Below, one piece after another: positions 32,395-42,079 of a stretch of 64,000 nucleotides of DNA. A program made the translations under genes and the position numbers. Within the stretch, counting starts at the first letter, position 1, and each line of letters begins with the position of its first letter. The notes under the pieces were generated by a model. That model was not told the origin of the DNA, searched no databases, and worked only from the letters and a program-made list of their open reading frames with translations. Origin of the DNA: Prorocentrum cordatum (taxonomy: Eukaryota > Sar > Dinophyceae > Prorocentrales > Prorocentraceae); NCBI GenBank assembly GCA_963575745.1, contig CAUYUJ010022437.1:210143-274142 (forward strand), given 5' to 3'.

Positions 32395-32600
32395 GACCCT
32401 GTCGTCTCCGTCTTCCTCGTCGTCGTCGTCCTCTTCCTCCTCCTCCTCCTCCGCCTCTTACTCCTCCTCGGCTTCCTCCTCCTCTTTTCTGTTCCTCCTC
32501 CTCCTCCTCTTCCTCCTTCTCCTCCTCCTCGTCCCCCCTCGTCATCCCTCTTCCTTCCTCCCCCCCCTCCTCTTCCTCCTTTTCTTCCTTCCCCGAGGCT
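32395..32600. repeat. (TCC)n-rich tract
   Basis: Interrupted TCC/TCG/CTC triplets. The next 400 bp (32600-33050) shows no recognisable gene. Confidence 0.85.
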
Positions 32601-33059
32601 CAGAAGCTCCTCCGATCCAAGTATTTTTTCCGAAAGTGCATTGAGGCCTCTTTTTCAGTGGCCCGAAATCCTCCAGGTCAGTTTGGCAGCGTCTCGCAGG
32701 GGGCCTCATGTTTCCCATAAGGGGTTCTGAAACTGCTCTAAGAGGCTTGAGGGGCTTTCCAATCGACTCCAGAAGCTGTCCTGGGGGCTACGGGGGCTCT
32801 CCCAGAGGTTGTAGGGCCTCTCCCAAAGGTTTTGGGCCACTCAGGCGAGGTGATAGAAGCAAGGCATGGGCAGGGCGATTGCGAAGGCGGTGTGCCATCC
32901 GGGCTGGAAATCTTGAAGTGCCTCGGAAGAGGTGCTGTCAAGGCCTCCTCGGGCGGGGAGATCGGGGAATGGGGATATCGGACCCCCTGTGCAAGAAAGA
33001 AGAGATCTCCCATGAGGGGGAGCTATCATGATGGATGCATGCTGCTTTTAGAACCATCG

Positions 33060-35545
33060 AGCATTCGGGTAAAATGACGATTGCTGTTGCTGCTGCTGCT
33101 GTTGTTGTTTTTTGTTGTTGTATCTCTCATTTCTAAAGAATGATTGTTGTCGATCCCCCTGCCGGTAACCGATGTAATGTTCATCTAAAGTCTTTCTCCC
33201 GGGTCTCGCACCCTCTCTTCTTTTAAGGGAAAATGAGGTGTCACCAAACTGGGTCCCTGGCCCCCGGTTTACAACAACTACAACAACGGCTTCCGCTTTG
33301 TAAGTCCGCACAGCTTATTCCCAAATCGCGCTTTCGCTTGGGACGTCCTCCCAATTATTCAGACGCCGCGCCCTCGACACTCAGGAATCGCGCTCTCGCT
33401 GTGGATTTCCTCGCGATGTATTCAGGAATCGTGCTATCGCTCGAGCTTTCCTCGCGATCCATGCAGTGTTCACGCTTCAGCAACCCGCCTGCTCGACCTG
33501 GTCGCCTGGGCCCGCCTTCCGACCCGCCCGGTTAGGGTCTACCCGCCCGATCTGCCCGTCTGGTTCAGCCACATAGCTTCTGCTCCTTGCCCCCCTGCTG
33601 CTATTCTCTCTCTCGTGCTCCATCCTCCTTCCTCCCCCTGGACCCTGCCTTCCATCTGTCCTCTCTTCCCCTGCCGTAGGGGCTACATCACATACACGTT
33701 GCAGGTGAGAAAGATATATTTCCAAGGGGGCACGATCGAGGACGAAGAGGGCGGGTCATGAGTGTTTGGGATCTACGTGTTGAATAACACGCGGGCAGGT
33801 AAGAGCGTACAGTCTTAAACTGAGTGTTGTTGCTGTTCTTGGTTATAATTCACTTCGCCAAAACAATTGTTTCTCATCTCGCCCTTTCCGGAGCACATTG
33901 CACTTTCAATTAAACTGGTCCTCTCGAGGTTCGCACCTTGTTTTTACAGGGGAAAGCGAGGGGTCACCAAACTGGGCACTTGGCCGCCGAGTTATAGCAG
34001 CAACGGCTCCCGCCTGATACTTCGACACCATGTATTTCAAAATCGCACTCTCGCGCGGAACTTCCTCACAAGTTATGCAGGAATCGCGCTCTCGCGTGGG
34101 ACGTCCTCGCCATTGATTCAGACGCCGCGCCCTCGACTCTCAGGAATCACGATCTCGCTTAGGCTTTTCGCGAGAGTTGCTTGGGAATCGTGCTATCGCT
34201 GGAGCTCTCTCTCCTCGCGATTTACGCAGGCTTCACGCTTCAGCAGCCCGCCTGCTCGACCTGGTCGCCTGGGCCCGCCTTTCCGACCCGCCCGTTGGGC
34301 TCTACCCGCCCGATCTGCCCGTCTGGTTCTGCCACGTGCGTTCTGCTCCTAGCCCTTCTCCTGCCAATCCCGTGCTCCATCCTTTTCCCTCCCCCTTCCA
34401 TCCGTCCTTTCTTCCCCTCTTTCAGCGGCTGCACAAAATGGCACGGGGCAGTCAAAGAAGATATTCCCTCAGCGGGGTACGATCGAAGACGAAGAGGGCA
34501 GGTACCGAGGGTAGGGATAGACTGGTCGAGTGGCACGCGAGCAGGCAAGAGCGAGCATATTTACAATGATGACTGTGGTGGTTCGTGTTGTTGCTGCTGC
34601 TTTTGCTGCTCTTGTTGCTGTTTCCTATTGGCTTCTCATTTTCAAATAATGAGTATTGTTGATACCCTGCGGGTAACACTTTTATGTTTCAATTGAAGTG
34701 CTCCTTCCGTGGCTCGCACCTGTTTTTTTTACAAGGGGCAGTGCGGTGCCACAAGACTGTGCCCCATGGCCCCGTTGCACAACAACAACAAACACATAAC
34801 CAAACATATCATCAACAACATCAACAACAACAACAACGGCACCCGCCGAATATTTCCTTACACGTATTCCAAAGCGCGGGACGTCCTAACAATTTATACA
34901 AGAATCGCGCTTTCGCGTGAGACATCCTCGCCATGTATTCAGACGCCGCGCCCTCGACACTCAGGAATCACGAGCTCGCTGGGGCTTTCTCACGATTTAT
35001 TTGGGCATCGCGCCATCGCTCGAGACTTCCTCGCGATTCATGCAAGACGCACGCTTCAGCAACCCGCCTGCTCGACCTGGTCGCCTTGGCCGCCTTCCCG
35101 ACCCGCCCGTTGGGGTCTACCCGCCCGATCTGCCCGTCTGTTTCAGCCACATAGCTTCTGCTCCTAGCCCCCCTGCTGCTATTCTCTCTTGTGCTCCATC
35201 CTCCTCCCTCCTCCTTGTCTCTTCCTTCATCCGTCCTCTCTTCCCCTCCCTTGCCTGAGGGGCTGCACAAAATACGCGTTTCAGGTAAGAAAGATATATA
35301 CCCCCAGTGGGGCACGATCGAGGACAAAGAGGGTGGATACCGAGGGTTTCGGATATACGCGTTGAACGGCCCGCGAGCAGATAAGAGCGAACAGCCTTGC
35401 ATTGATTGTTGTTGTTGCTGCTGCTGTTGTGTTTGTGGTTGTTGATTGTTGATTGTTATTTGTCTGTTCGTATGTTTGTTTTTTGTTTGTTCGTTAGTTT
35501 GTTTGTTTGATTGTGTTTTGAACATTATTAATTCTAAAGAATAAT
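33060..35545 (-). repeat. composite repeat cluster with (TTG/CTG)n tracts, reverse orientation
   Basis: Three copies of the composite of 27.8-31.2 kb, in reverse complement: CGCGCTCTCGC units with CGCCCTCGACACTCAGGAAT, a CCCGCCTGCTCGACCTGGTC pyrimidine-rich block, GGCACGATCGAGGACGAAGA, TAAGAGCGAACAGCCTTG, then (TTG/CTG)n at 33075-33115, 34585-34625 and 35405-35430. The cluster thus forms a kilobase-scale inverted arrangement with 27.8-31.2 kb. Confidence 0.85.
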
Positions 35546-36500
35546 TATTGTTGGGCCCCCTGGTGCGCGCCCCCCCCGCCGCGCCTAGGCCGCAGCCACG
35601 TTTTCATCATTTTCGTGAGGAAGCCTCAGGTAATTCGAGGTGATCAAGATCCGGTTGTTTTGTTGTAATCCGTTTTCCCTTGCAAAAAACATTATAAAAT
35701 GACATTTCTTGTTCTAATATAATCAAATTTCAAGAATCCCTTGCAAAAAATAAGGTAAAGTGGACATTCGCGCGCGCAAGACGAAATCCTTCCAAAAGCT
35801 TAGTGTTCGGAACGATTTCAACATAAAAACATCAAAAAACCAATGGTTTTTCAACAAAAAAATGTCAAAATCTCATCCCGCGCGCTCTTGCGGATTCGTA
35901 GGAAACCTCACATTTTTTCAACATTTCTGTCAAGCGGGTTTTTGCGAGCAACTTTTTCGAACTTCTGCGACAACGGTTGCGCACCTGCCAGGGCCATCAT
36001 CCCTGTCAAATAATACCATGCGCACAGGAATTCCACAAATGTGACCAACTATCTTGCGATTACGTATCATCTCATGTGTGTCGTGCACACTATCAAATGT
36101 AACAGTGTTGTGTATTCCCATCATCCCAGGAACTTGACCCAAAAATGTGACCAACTCCGCTCTCTCTGTCTCTCTCTCTCTGTCTGCTCTCTGTCTCTCT
36201 CTCTCTGTCTCTCTGTATTATGTATTGTATGCCACCATTGCACCATGCTGGGCACATGCGCGCCCCGAATGAGTGACCAAGTTCTGTGGGTGTGTACCCC
36301 ACGCCAGTGTAGTAGCCACGGTCGTCCGCACGCCACGAAGTGAAGTGTCCCAACGTCATAGGGCGGGAAGCTGGGTTTGGGTGGTCGCGAAGAGTCGTTT
36401 GGATATTTGGTAGAGCTTGTAATGCCCCCCCACGAAGTGGGGGTATTGCCTGGTGTCGTATGAAAACCCTGGCACTGGGGAGAACACCACGCGTTCGGGT
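35546..36500. other. AT-richer single-copy-looking DNA
   Basis: No gene recognised. GTGACCAACT occurs at 36041 and 36148, bracketing a possible 100-bp duplication. A CTCTCTCTGTCTCT run is at 36160-36215. Confidence 0.5.
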
Positions 36501-36507
36501 AAAATGA

Positions 36508-36519
36508 TTGTTGTTGTTG

Positions 36520-36585
<66 letters not shown>
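36508..36585. repeat. (TTG)n-(CTG)n-(TTG)n compound microsatellite
   Basis: TTG triplets, then about nine CTG triplets, then TTG again, followed by a shortened GACCCACCCGCG block as at 17335-17590. Confidence 0.95.
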
Positions 36586-36586
<1 letters not shown>

Positions 36587-36887
36587 CGATGTCCCACTCG
36601 TGACCCGGCCCACGACCCACCCGCGACCCACCCCGCGCCCGCCCTTTCACTCTGATCCGCAACAACGGGGTGCCAAATGAGGCGTTCCAAAAACGGCCTT
36701 GCCTTCGAGGATTGAAGGAGTTGTCATCTCTTCCGTGGCGGGATGTCGGCGGAAGGCGTCGGATGTAATCTGGCGGCGGCTCTGTCCGCGGAAGCCGGCG
36801 GAACTTCGGCGGAAGCCGGCGGGAGCAAACGTCGACCTCCCAAAAACATGTTTGGGTTCAGGGTTCCCGGAAACCGCCATGTACGAG

Positions 36888-37039
36888 TATCGTTTAACCA
36901 GCCCCAGTGGCCGATTTACCCCCTACATATTGGGGACGTAGACCGTTCCCTTCGGGTTTCGAGGGAGGCACCCCCAACTGGGGGGGGGAATTTGGTTGGG
37001 ACCTCGAAGGGGATGGGGATGGGGGTCGGTCAAACGATA
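36888..37039 (-). mobile_element. family J TIR element, copy J2
   Basis: 152 bp, from TATCGTTTAACCAGCCCC to GGGGGTCGGTCAAACGATA; the outer TATCGTTT/AAACGATA pair is perfect. Interior TTCCCTTCGGGTTTCGAGG and CCCCCAACTGGGGG match J1 and J3 in reverse. Confidence 0.85.
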
Positions 37040-37063
37040 CCGAATATACTGATGTCATGCTGC

Positions 37064-37266
37064 TCGGCGGCGAGCGAGGGGGGGAAATTAAAAAGGGGCG
37101 GGCCTTCTCAGGAGTCTCGGAAGCCCCCCGGCCTTCTGAGGAGTTTTCTGAGCCTGCCCCGGAGACAGAGAAAAAGCCTCTCAGAAGGCTCGAGGGCTTC
37201 TGAGGAGTCCCGCCGACTTCCAAGAAGGCCTTCTCCTTCTCACTTCCCCCCCTCGCTCGCCGCCGA
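37064..37266 (+). mobile_element. family C TIR element, copy C4
   Basis: 203 bp from TCGGCGGCGAGCGAGGGGGG to CCCCCCTCGCTCGCCGCCGA: a perfect or near-perfect inverted pair of about 20 bp. The interior AGGCTCGAGGGCTTCTGAGG and CCTTCTGAGGAG blocks are also inverted. It lies directly upstream of the first transporter exon I can see. Confidence 0.9.
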
Positions 37267-37275
37267 ATATGGCAT

Positions 37276-37455
37276 TTGGGTATAACTCGGGTCTCCGGCG
37301 GCCGTTCGGGACGATCCGGGCACCCGCGGAACGCCCTCGGCGAGGCGCAGCTGCTGGCGAGCACCCGGAGGCTGGAGAGCCGCCGAGAAGCGACGAAACC
37401 GTCCGAGAGCACCTCGGAACTCGAACCCCTCGCTCGCCGCCAAGCTGCTGCTCTC
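37276..37455 (+). CDS. transporter exon a (cytoplasmic N-terminal region, 5' limit unknown)
   Basis: Open frame ending in LGEAQLLASTRRLESRREA and later LEPLARRQAAAL at a codon boundary (CTC, 37453-37455). Arg/Glu-rich, hydrophilic, suited to a cytoplasmic N-terminus. Included because it stays in frame with exon b when the element A1 plus one 8-bp repeat is removed. No ATG is seen in frame, so the true start is upstream or in another exon. Confidence 0.5.
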
Positions 37456-37643
37456 CCAGACCCCCGACGTCATGAATTTTTCATGACGTCGACCCCCAGC
37501 GGTCTGGACCCATCCCCCGGGACTGGTTCTTTGTCCTGAGTCGTTTTTTGACGGTCCCGAGGGCCGGTAAGGGCCCCCAGAGGCCAAAGATTATGAAAAA
37601 CCTCCCGTCGTGATTTTTTCATAACTCGAGGGGATCTGCTCTC
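37456..37643 (-). mobile_element. TIR intron A1: family A element with 8-bp flanking repeat
   Basis: The 180-bp element (37456-37635) starts CCAGACCCCCGACGTCATG and ends TTCATAACTCGAGGGGAT. CTGCTCTC stands at 37448-37455 and at 37636-37643. Removing 188 bp (element plus one repeat) joins GCT CTC to GCC GCT in frame. Whichever base within the repeat is taken as the cut, the 3' end is not AG and the 5' end never forms a GT, GC or GA donor paired with an AG acceptor. The core is a standard reverse A copy. Confidence 0.75.
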
Positions 37644-37799
37644 GCCGCTTCTCGCCCGGCCCCCCGAGGAGGCGCGGGCGGGGGCGGCGCGGCGGCGGCG
37701 GCGCCGGGCGGGGGCCGCCCGGAGGAGCGGTGCCGTGGCCAGCCGCGGGGCGCCGCGCGCCTGCTGTGGTCCTTCAGCCTGTTCGCCGCCTTCGCGGGC
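37644..37799 (+). CDS. transporter exon b (Gly/Ala-rich linker and first half of TM1)
   Basis: 52 codons, phase 0 at both ends. Gly/Ala-rich stretch, then GRPEERCRGQPRGAAR and the hydrophobic LLWSFSLFAAFAG, which starts TM1. It continues directly into IGADLAMLGPTLLDLK of exon c, forming one plausible transmembrane helix that is split by the intron. Confidence 0.75.
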
Positions 37800-37837
37800 C
37801 GGGCGAGACGGGGGGGACAGTAAAACGACACAAAGAT

Positions 37838-38023
37838 CCCAGGCCCCCTCGAGTTATGAAAAAATCACGACGGGAGGTTTTTCATTATTTTTGGCCTCTG
37901 GGGGCCCTCACCGGGCCTCGGGAGCGTCGAAAAACGACTCAGGACGAAAAACCGGTCCCGGGGAAGAGGTCCAGACCGTTGGGGGTCGACGTCATGAAAA
38001 ATTCATGACGTCGGGGGTCTGGG
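37838..38023 (+). mobile_element. family A TIR element A2, nested in intron B, with 28-bp flanking direct repeats
   Basis: Starts CCCAGGCCCCCTCGAGTTAT and ends CATGACGTCGGGGGTCTGGG. A 28-bp exact direct repeat, beginning GGGGGGACAGTAAAACGACA, lies at 37811-37838 and 38021-38048. This is too long for the 8-11-bp duplications seen elsewhere and is treated as a separate observation. Confidence 0.9.
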
Positions 38024-38124
38024 GGGACAGTAAAACGACACAAAGATCGGGACAAAATCGGATCGGGATAACTCGACATCTCTCAGAGTCGGCGGGTTTG
38101 GAGGATGTATCGGGCGCCGCGGCC

Positions 38125-38175
38125 GCTCCAGAGCGTTCCGGAACGCTCTGAGAGCACTCCGGAACGCTCTGGAGC
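38125..38175. repeat. interlocking palindromes in intron B
   Basis: CAGAGCGTTCCGGAACGCTC (first 20 of a perfect 22-bp palindrome, 38129-38150), and the arms GCTCCAGAGCGTTCCGGA (38125-38142) and TCCGGAACGCTCTGGAGC (38158-38175) form an 18-bp perfect inverted pair around a 15-bp loop. The two foldings are mutually exclusive. Confidence 0.95.
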
Positions 38176-38221
38176 GATTTCTCCCGATCCCAGCCGTGTT
38201 CTAGACAGGGAAGGGGGGGGT

Positions 38222-38406
38222 CCCAGACATGATCGCGTCGTAAAAAGAGCAGGGCGGCGAGTTGTCCATGATTTTCGGCCCTTCAGGGCCCTCGCCGGGC
38301 CTCGGGAGCGTCAAATAACGACTCAGGACGAGAGGCCGGTCCTCGGGAAAGGGTCGGGACGTCCAGGGGCGCCGTCCTGAAAAAATCAGGACGTCGCATG
38401 TCTGGG
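38222..38406 (+). mobile_element. family A TIR element A3, nested in intron B
   Basis: Starts CCCAGACATGATCGCGTCG and ends CAGGACGTCGCATGTCTGGG, an imperfect inverted pair with a perfect outer CCCAGACATG. The core (GGGCCCTCGCCGGGCCTCGG, GACTCAGGACGAGAGG) is a clear forward A core. Confidence 0.9.
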
Positions 38407-38579
38407 TTGCGAAATCTGCTGCATGCAGCTGGTTTCGGCCCCATCCAGGGGCCCATTCCTCGAGACGTGGCCGCCTCTGGCGCCGGGGGGCGCCAGGAAA
38501 ATCAGCTATATGTGAGCTGCTTCTCAAACCCCCCCTTTGCTACCCCCCCCCTCCTTCGCCCGGCCCGACCTTCGCGGGC

Positions 38580-38627
38580 ATCGGCGCGGACCTGGCCATG
38601 CTGGGGCCCACGCTGCTGGACTTGAAG
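38580..38627 (+). CDS. transporter exon c (second half of TM1, LGPTLLDL signature)
   Basis: Reads IGADLAMLGPTLLDLK. GPTLLDL at the end of TM1 is the part most typical of the MFSD4 group. The likely 3' end is AAG followed by GATCC (a GA donor, known in dinoflagellates), giving phase 0 into exon d. If instead the exon runs on to 38651 it adds DPGLQRTG before the adjoining A-type element. Confidence 0.8.
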
Positions 38628-38860
38628 GATCCGGGCCTCCAGCGCACTGGCAAGACTCACGACGGAGGTGTTTCTCGAGTTTCGGTCTCTCGCGGCCCTC
38701 GCCGGGCCCCGGGACCGTCAAAAAACGGCTCCGGAGGAAGAACCGGTCCTGGGGAATGGGTCGAGACTTCCGGGGACCCTGTATGGAAAAATCACGACAT
38801 CGGATCTCTGGGGATCGCCCCGGAGGCCGCCAGAACCCCCGCCCTGCCAGGTCACCTCAT

Positions 38861-39036
38861 TCGTTTGACCGACCCCCATCCCCATCCTCATCCCCTTCGA
38901 GGCCCCCAGCAAATTAGCAACCAAAGTTGGGGATACACCCCTCGAAACCCGAAGGGAACGGCCTATATCCCCATCTAGGGGGGTAAATTGCCCAGTGGAG
39001 CCCAGCCGCTGGTGGGGATGGTGATCGGTTAAACGA
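38861..39036 (+). mobile_element. family J TIR element, copy J3
   Basis: Starts TCGTTTGACCGACCCCCATC and ends ATGGTGATCGGTTAAACGA. Interior CCAAAGTTGGGGATAC and CGAAACCCGAAGGGAACGGC align with J1 in the same orientation. Confidence 0.88.
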
Positions 39037-40539
39037 TGCTCATCATCAGCGCGCTGCCGATGACGGGTTCTCGAGAGGGCGCGGTGGCCGCGATCTGGGA
39101 GGGGTCCTGCGCCGCGCTGCGCGCGCCGCGTCTGGCCTGGCCCCGTGCCGTTTTGACGGACGGAGGGGCGTTGTGCTGAGGGGGGTTCTGTCCACCCCCA
39201 GTGGGCGCCGCGCACAGGTTCAAGGGAGGAGAAGGTGCCCATCATGCTACCTTTCCCTCGTTTTCGCCCTGTTGGGCCTCCTCGGAGCTCCTCGTCGCCA
39301 CCGCTGGGTCCGCCTTGACGTTCTGGCCAGAGCTCACCCCAGGAGAGGTCCGGGGAGTCGCGGCATCGGTACCTCTTGGTATCCCCACCGGCGGGCTGGC
39401 GCGAGGGGGGGGGGCCCCTGAGAAGGTGTGGGGGGGGGGGATTGTCACAGAACGGCATGGTGGGCTGCCCCTCGCGCCGCGACGGGGTCAGAACCAAACG
39501 GGACGGGGAAGCCTCGAACAGGATGGTCCGCACCCCAGCGCGTAAGACGCCCAGGATGTGTCAGACCCCACCGAGGCGTTTCAGATGAAATGCCATGTAA
39601 GTTACCATGCTCTGCTCTGGGGCTGAGAGTTGTCCATAGCTAGCGCCTGAAGGATCGGCCGTATGGATAGATTTGGACCTTTGGGGGGACCAGCGCATGT
39701 CCATGTCCACCGCTGGCTGGGGCCCCAGGACGTCGCCTCCCCAGGCGGCGGATATGCATATATCCCCGACTTGCATATGCCACACAAGATACGCCCATCG
39801 AAACCCTTAAAGGAATTGACGCTGCATCGCCATTCGTTGTTGGGGGCTCGTCTGGCGAATTGATGACTGGTCGTAGCATGGGACGCACGCACTTCATGTG
39901 ACGAGGCAGCCGCTATTGTTTGAGAACCGCATGATGCTCGAATGGACGCGGCACGGCTTTCACGTGGGGAACACGCACATTGCCTTGACACGGGAACCGA
40001 ATGGTGTTCATTTGGGAACAGTGTGGGATTAATGTTGGAACCGCATGTTTCCAAGCGCGCGCCGCGCCAATATCATGTGAGTTACGCACGGTTGCCCTCT
40101 GAATTACGGGCACATGTTCCTAGTTGATCGCATGGTCTTGAAACGAAAACCATATGGTGTCCAAATGAATCCCTTACAGCTTTCTCATGTAAGTTGTGCG
40201 GTTTGCCTTGCTGTGAAAGTCGCACGGCTTTAATGCGAGAGGCATTTTTGTATGAGGTGTGTCACGTGTTTGGTTGCCAGGTGAGACTTGCATTGCTCCC
40301 GCATGCAAGCCACTTGGACTCGACTTGGGATCCCACGGTTTCCTTATGGGAGTGATGGTCGCAATGTTGTCGCAGCGGTCGTGCTGTTGCGTCGGATGGG
40401 TGCGCCCCTGTTTCGCTGCCTGTTTTATCTGAGTGCTCGCTCCGTGGGTTTGCGAGGACGACGGATAGTTGGTCAGCTGGACGCTCGTCCGTTCGGTTGG
40501 TAGGCTGGTTGGTTGGCACTCATGCAGTCGGGCCGAGGT

Positions 40540-40690
40540 CTCAGATCGAGGTCGGTTCGGGGAGGGTACCCTCGTGTTCTTCGTGCTCGCTGGATGCTCT
40601 TGTGGCATCCTGGGGAGGGTACCCTTGGATGGTCTGTTTGTTTTGGCCGACGGAGGGTCTCGTGTCCTTGAGGGATGTTCTCCTGGCCTA
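40540..40690 (+). repeat. dispersed repeat O, copy 2
   Basis: Same order of blocks as 27450-27610, including both GGGTACCC palindromes. The segment after it (40700-41060) stays open in several frames but shows no protein motif I can name. Confidence 0.8.
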
Positions 40691-41515
40691 GGTCCGAATG
40701 TACAGAGGCAGCGCCGCTCGCGGTAGAAGTGCCGCGCGCAGCGGACCCGGCGCAGTTGCAGCCTGTTGCGGGCTGTGCTGCCACCAACAACAGCGATGTA
40801 ACGTAAGATCGCGCGGCAACGCAGTCAAACTACAGATGATGCAGGGACGCAGCACATGGCGCCAGAAAGGCCGACCACTAAACGGCAGGCACGCCAGCGC
40901 ATCTGGATTGCCCTGCCGGCCAGAGAGGGCCGCGCGCAAGCGTCGTATCACGCCAGTGGCTTGGCCGCGGCCTTGTGCCACAGGTTCGCGCAGGAACTTT
41001 GGGCCGCGGCAGCCCGCGCCAGAAGAACGTCTCGTCGCTGAGGTTGGGATCGGGCCCAAGTGGCTGCGGGAGGGGGCCAGGAGAAGGATCAGCGCACCGC
41101 GGACAGCCGTGACTCCCAGGAGCCCTCCGGAAGCCTCTCGGGAGCCTTTCAGAAGCTTCTCAGAAGTTTACCAGGAGCCTGTCAGGAAACCCTCAGCAGT
41201 ATGTGTTCTCTCTATAGATTATATATCTGTACATGTATCACTGTTCTCTCTCTCTATATATATATTATATGTATATCTATATATCCATCTCTCTTTCTCT
41301 CTCTCTCTCTGCCTCTCTCTTTCTCTCTCCGTCTCTCTCCTTCTCGTTTTTAGAAGCTTGTCTGGGAAGCTCGAAAGAAGCTCCGTTGCGGTCTCACCCA
41401 TCCGAGGCGTCGTGCCCGTTGGGTTGTGGACCGTCTCGTTGGGGTCTCACCTGTCCCATCGGGGTCTACCTCTCGGAATCCTCTGGCACCCTCCACCTGT
41501 GCGCGCCGCCAACAG

Positions 41516-41739
41516 GAGCAGCTGGGCGTGTCTGAGGGGGCTGCCTCTGTGTTGTTCCCCTGCCGAGCGCTGGGCTACATGGCGGGCGCTCAGCTGGGCG
41601 GAAAACTTGGGCGTGCCCGCAACATAGCGTTGGCACTGCTTGTGCCCCTGTCTCTGACGTGCATGGGCGCCGCGGCGGTGGCATTCGTGAGAGACCTCGC
41701 CCTCGCCTGCCTGCTCATGTCGCTCCAGGGCGTAGCGAT
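41516..41739 (+). CDS. transporter exon d (TM2-TM3)
   Basis: About 75 codons. EQLGVSEGAASVLF then RALGYMAGAQLGGKLGRARN is the extracellular loop, TM2 and the TM2-TM3 cytoplasmic loop with basic residues; IALALLVPLSLTCMGAAAVA is TM3; ALACLLMSLQGVAM begins TM4. In MFSD4 proteins this is followed by a Gly then LDTGGN, which I do not find. Acceptor CCAACAG|GAG and donor GCGAT|GTCGG are conventional. Confidence 0.85.
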
Positions 41740-42079
41740 GTCGGAGGAGGGCCAGTCGAGACATTGGCGGTCCACAGCAGTGCTGGAACTTCGGTTTTTA
41801 TCATTGATGCTACCTACGGAGCTGGGTGGGTGTGTCGGGGTTTCGTCTGGTGCCCGCCTGGTGGGCACCGTTGGGCGCCCCGTGCGCTGGGCGGGTGCGC
41901 CGGGGTTTGGCACAACAGAGGTTCGAGCAATGTGCGGCAGCAGGCTCGACACAGCGATGTGAACCGCATGCTCGTGCCCACGTTCCGTTCGGGAGCTCTG
42001 AAACCTCCACGAGGCTGCGGGCGACATGCCACTGACCCAGATCTCGAACAGGTCGCGCGGCGCAAGTAACTGTGCGCCC

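Larger units (their letters stand above)
37800..38579 (+). mobile_element. TIR intron B: family B element with nested A copies, 11-bp direct repeat
   Basis: Direct repeat CCTTCGCGGGC at 37789-37799 and 38569-38579. Left end (overlapping the repeat) CGGGCCGGGCGAGACGGGGG; right end CCTCCTTCGCCCGGCCCGA, inverted. The right third (38407-38568) matches B1 at 18362-18555. Two A elements (37838-38023, 38222-38406) and a palindromic segment were inserted between. No AG occurs anywhere at the 3' junction, nor in the first 47 nt of the next exon, so a conventional acceptor is excluded if the exon b-c join is right. Confidence 0.85.
38628..41515 (+). other. large intron c-d with several TIR elements
   Basis: Begins at or near a family A copy (38652-38813: CACGACGGAGG ... 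AAATCACGACATCGG) followed by J3. The acceptor CCAACAG precedes GAG CAG CTG at 41516, so this intron can end conventionally with AG. Inside: no recognisable exon; degenerate repeats at 39.6-40.2 kb with CATGTAAGTT / CATGTGAGTT, repeat O copy 2, and a CTCTCT/TATA-rich stretch at 41210-41345. Confidence 0.65.

Noticed and set aside
39809-39824. TTAAAGGAATTGACG, resembling a universal 18S rRNA segment
   Set aside because: Only about 15 bp match; the flanks do not follow the rRNA sequence on either side. Treated as coincidence.
40688-41059. 123-aa minus-strand frame and overlapping plus-strand frames
   Set aside because: Both strands open in GC-rich DNA, no motif in any frame, and the interval lies inside a large intron.
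38628-41515. CTGGCA repeat (38647, 41483) as target duplication of intron c-d
   Set aside because: The phases on the two sides do not match and the inverted ends do not pair; a GA-AG intron to 41516 fits the protein better.
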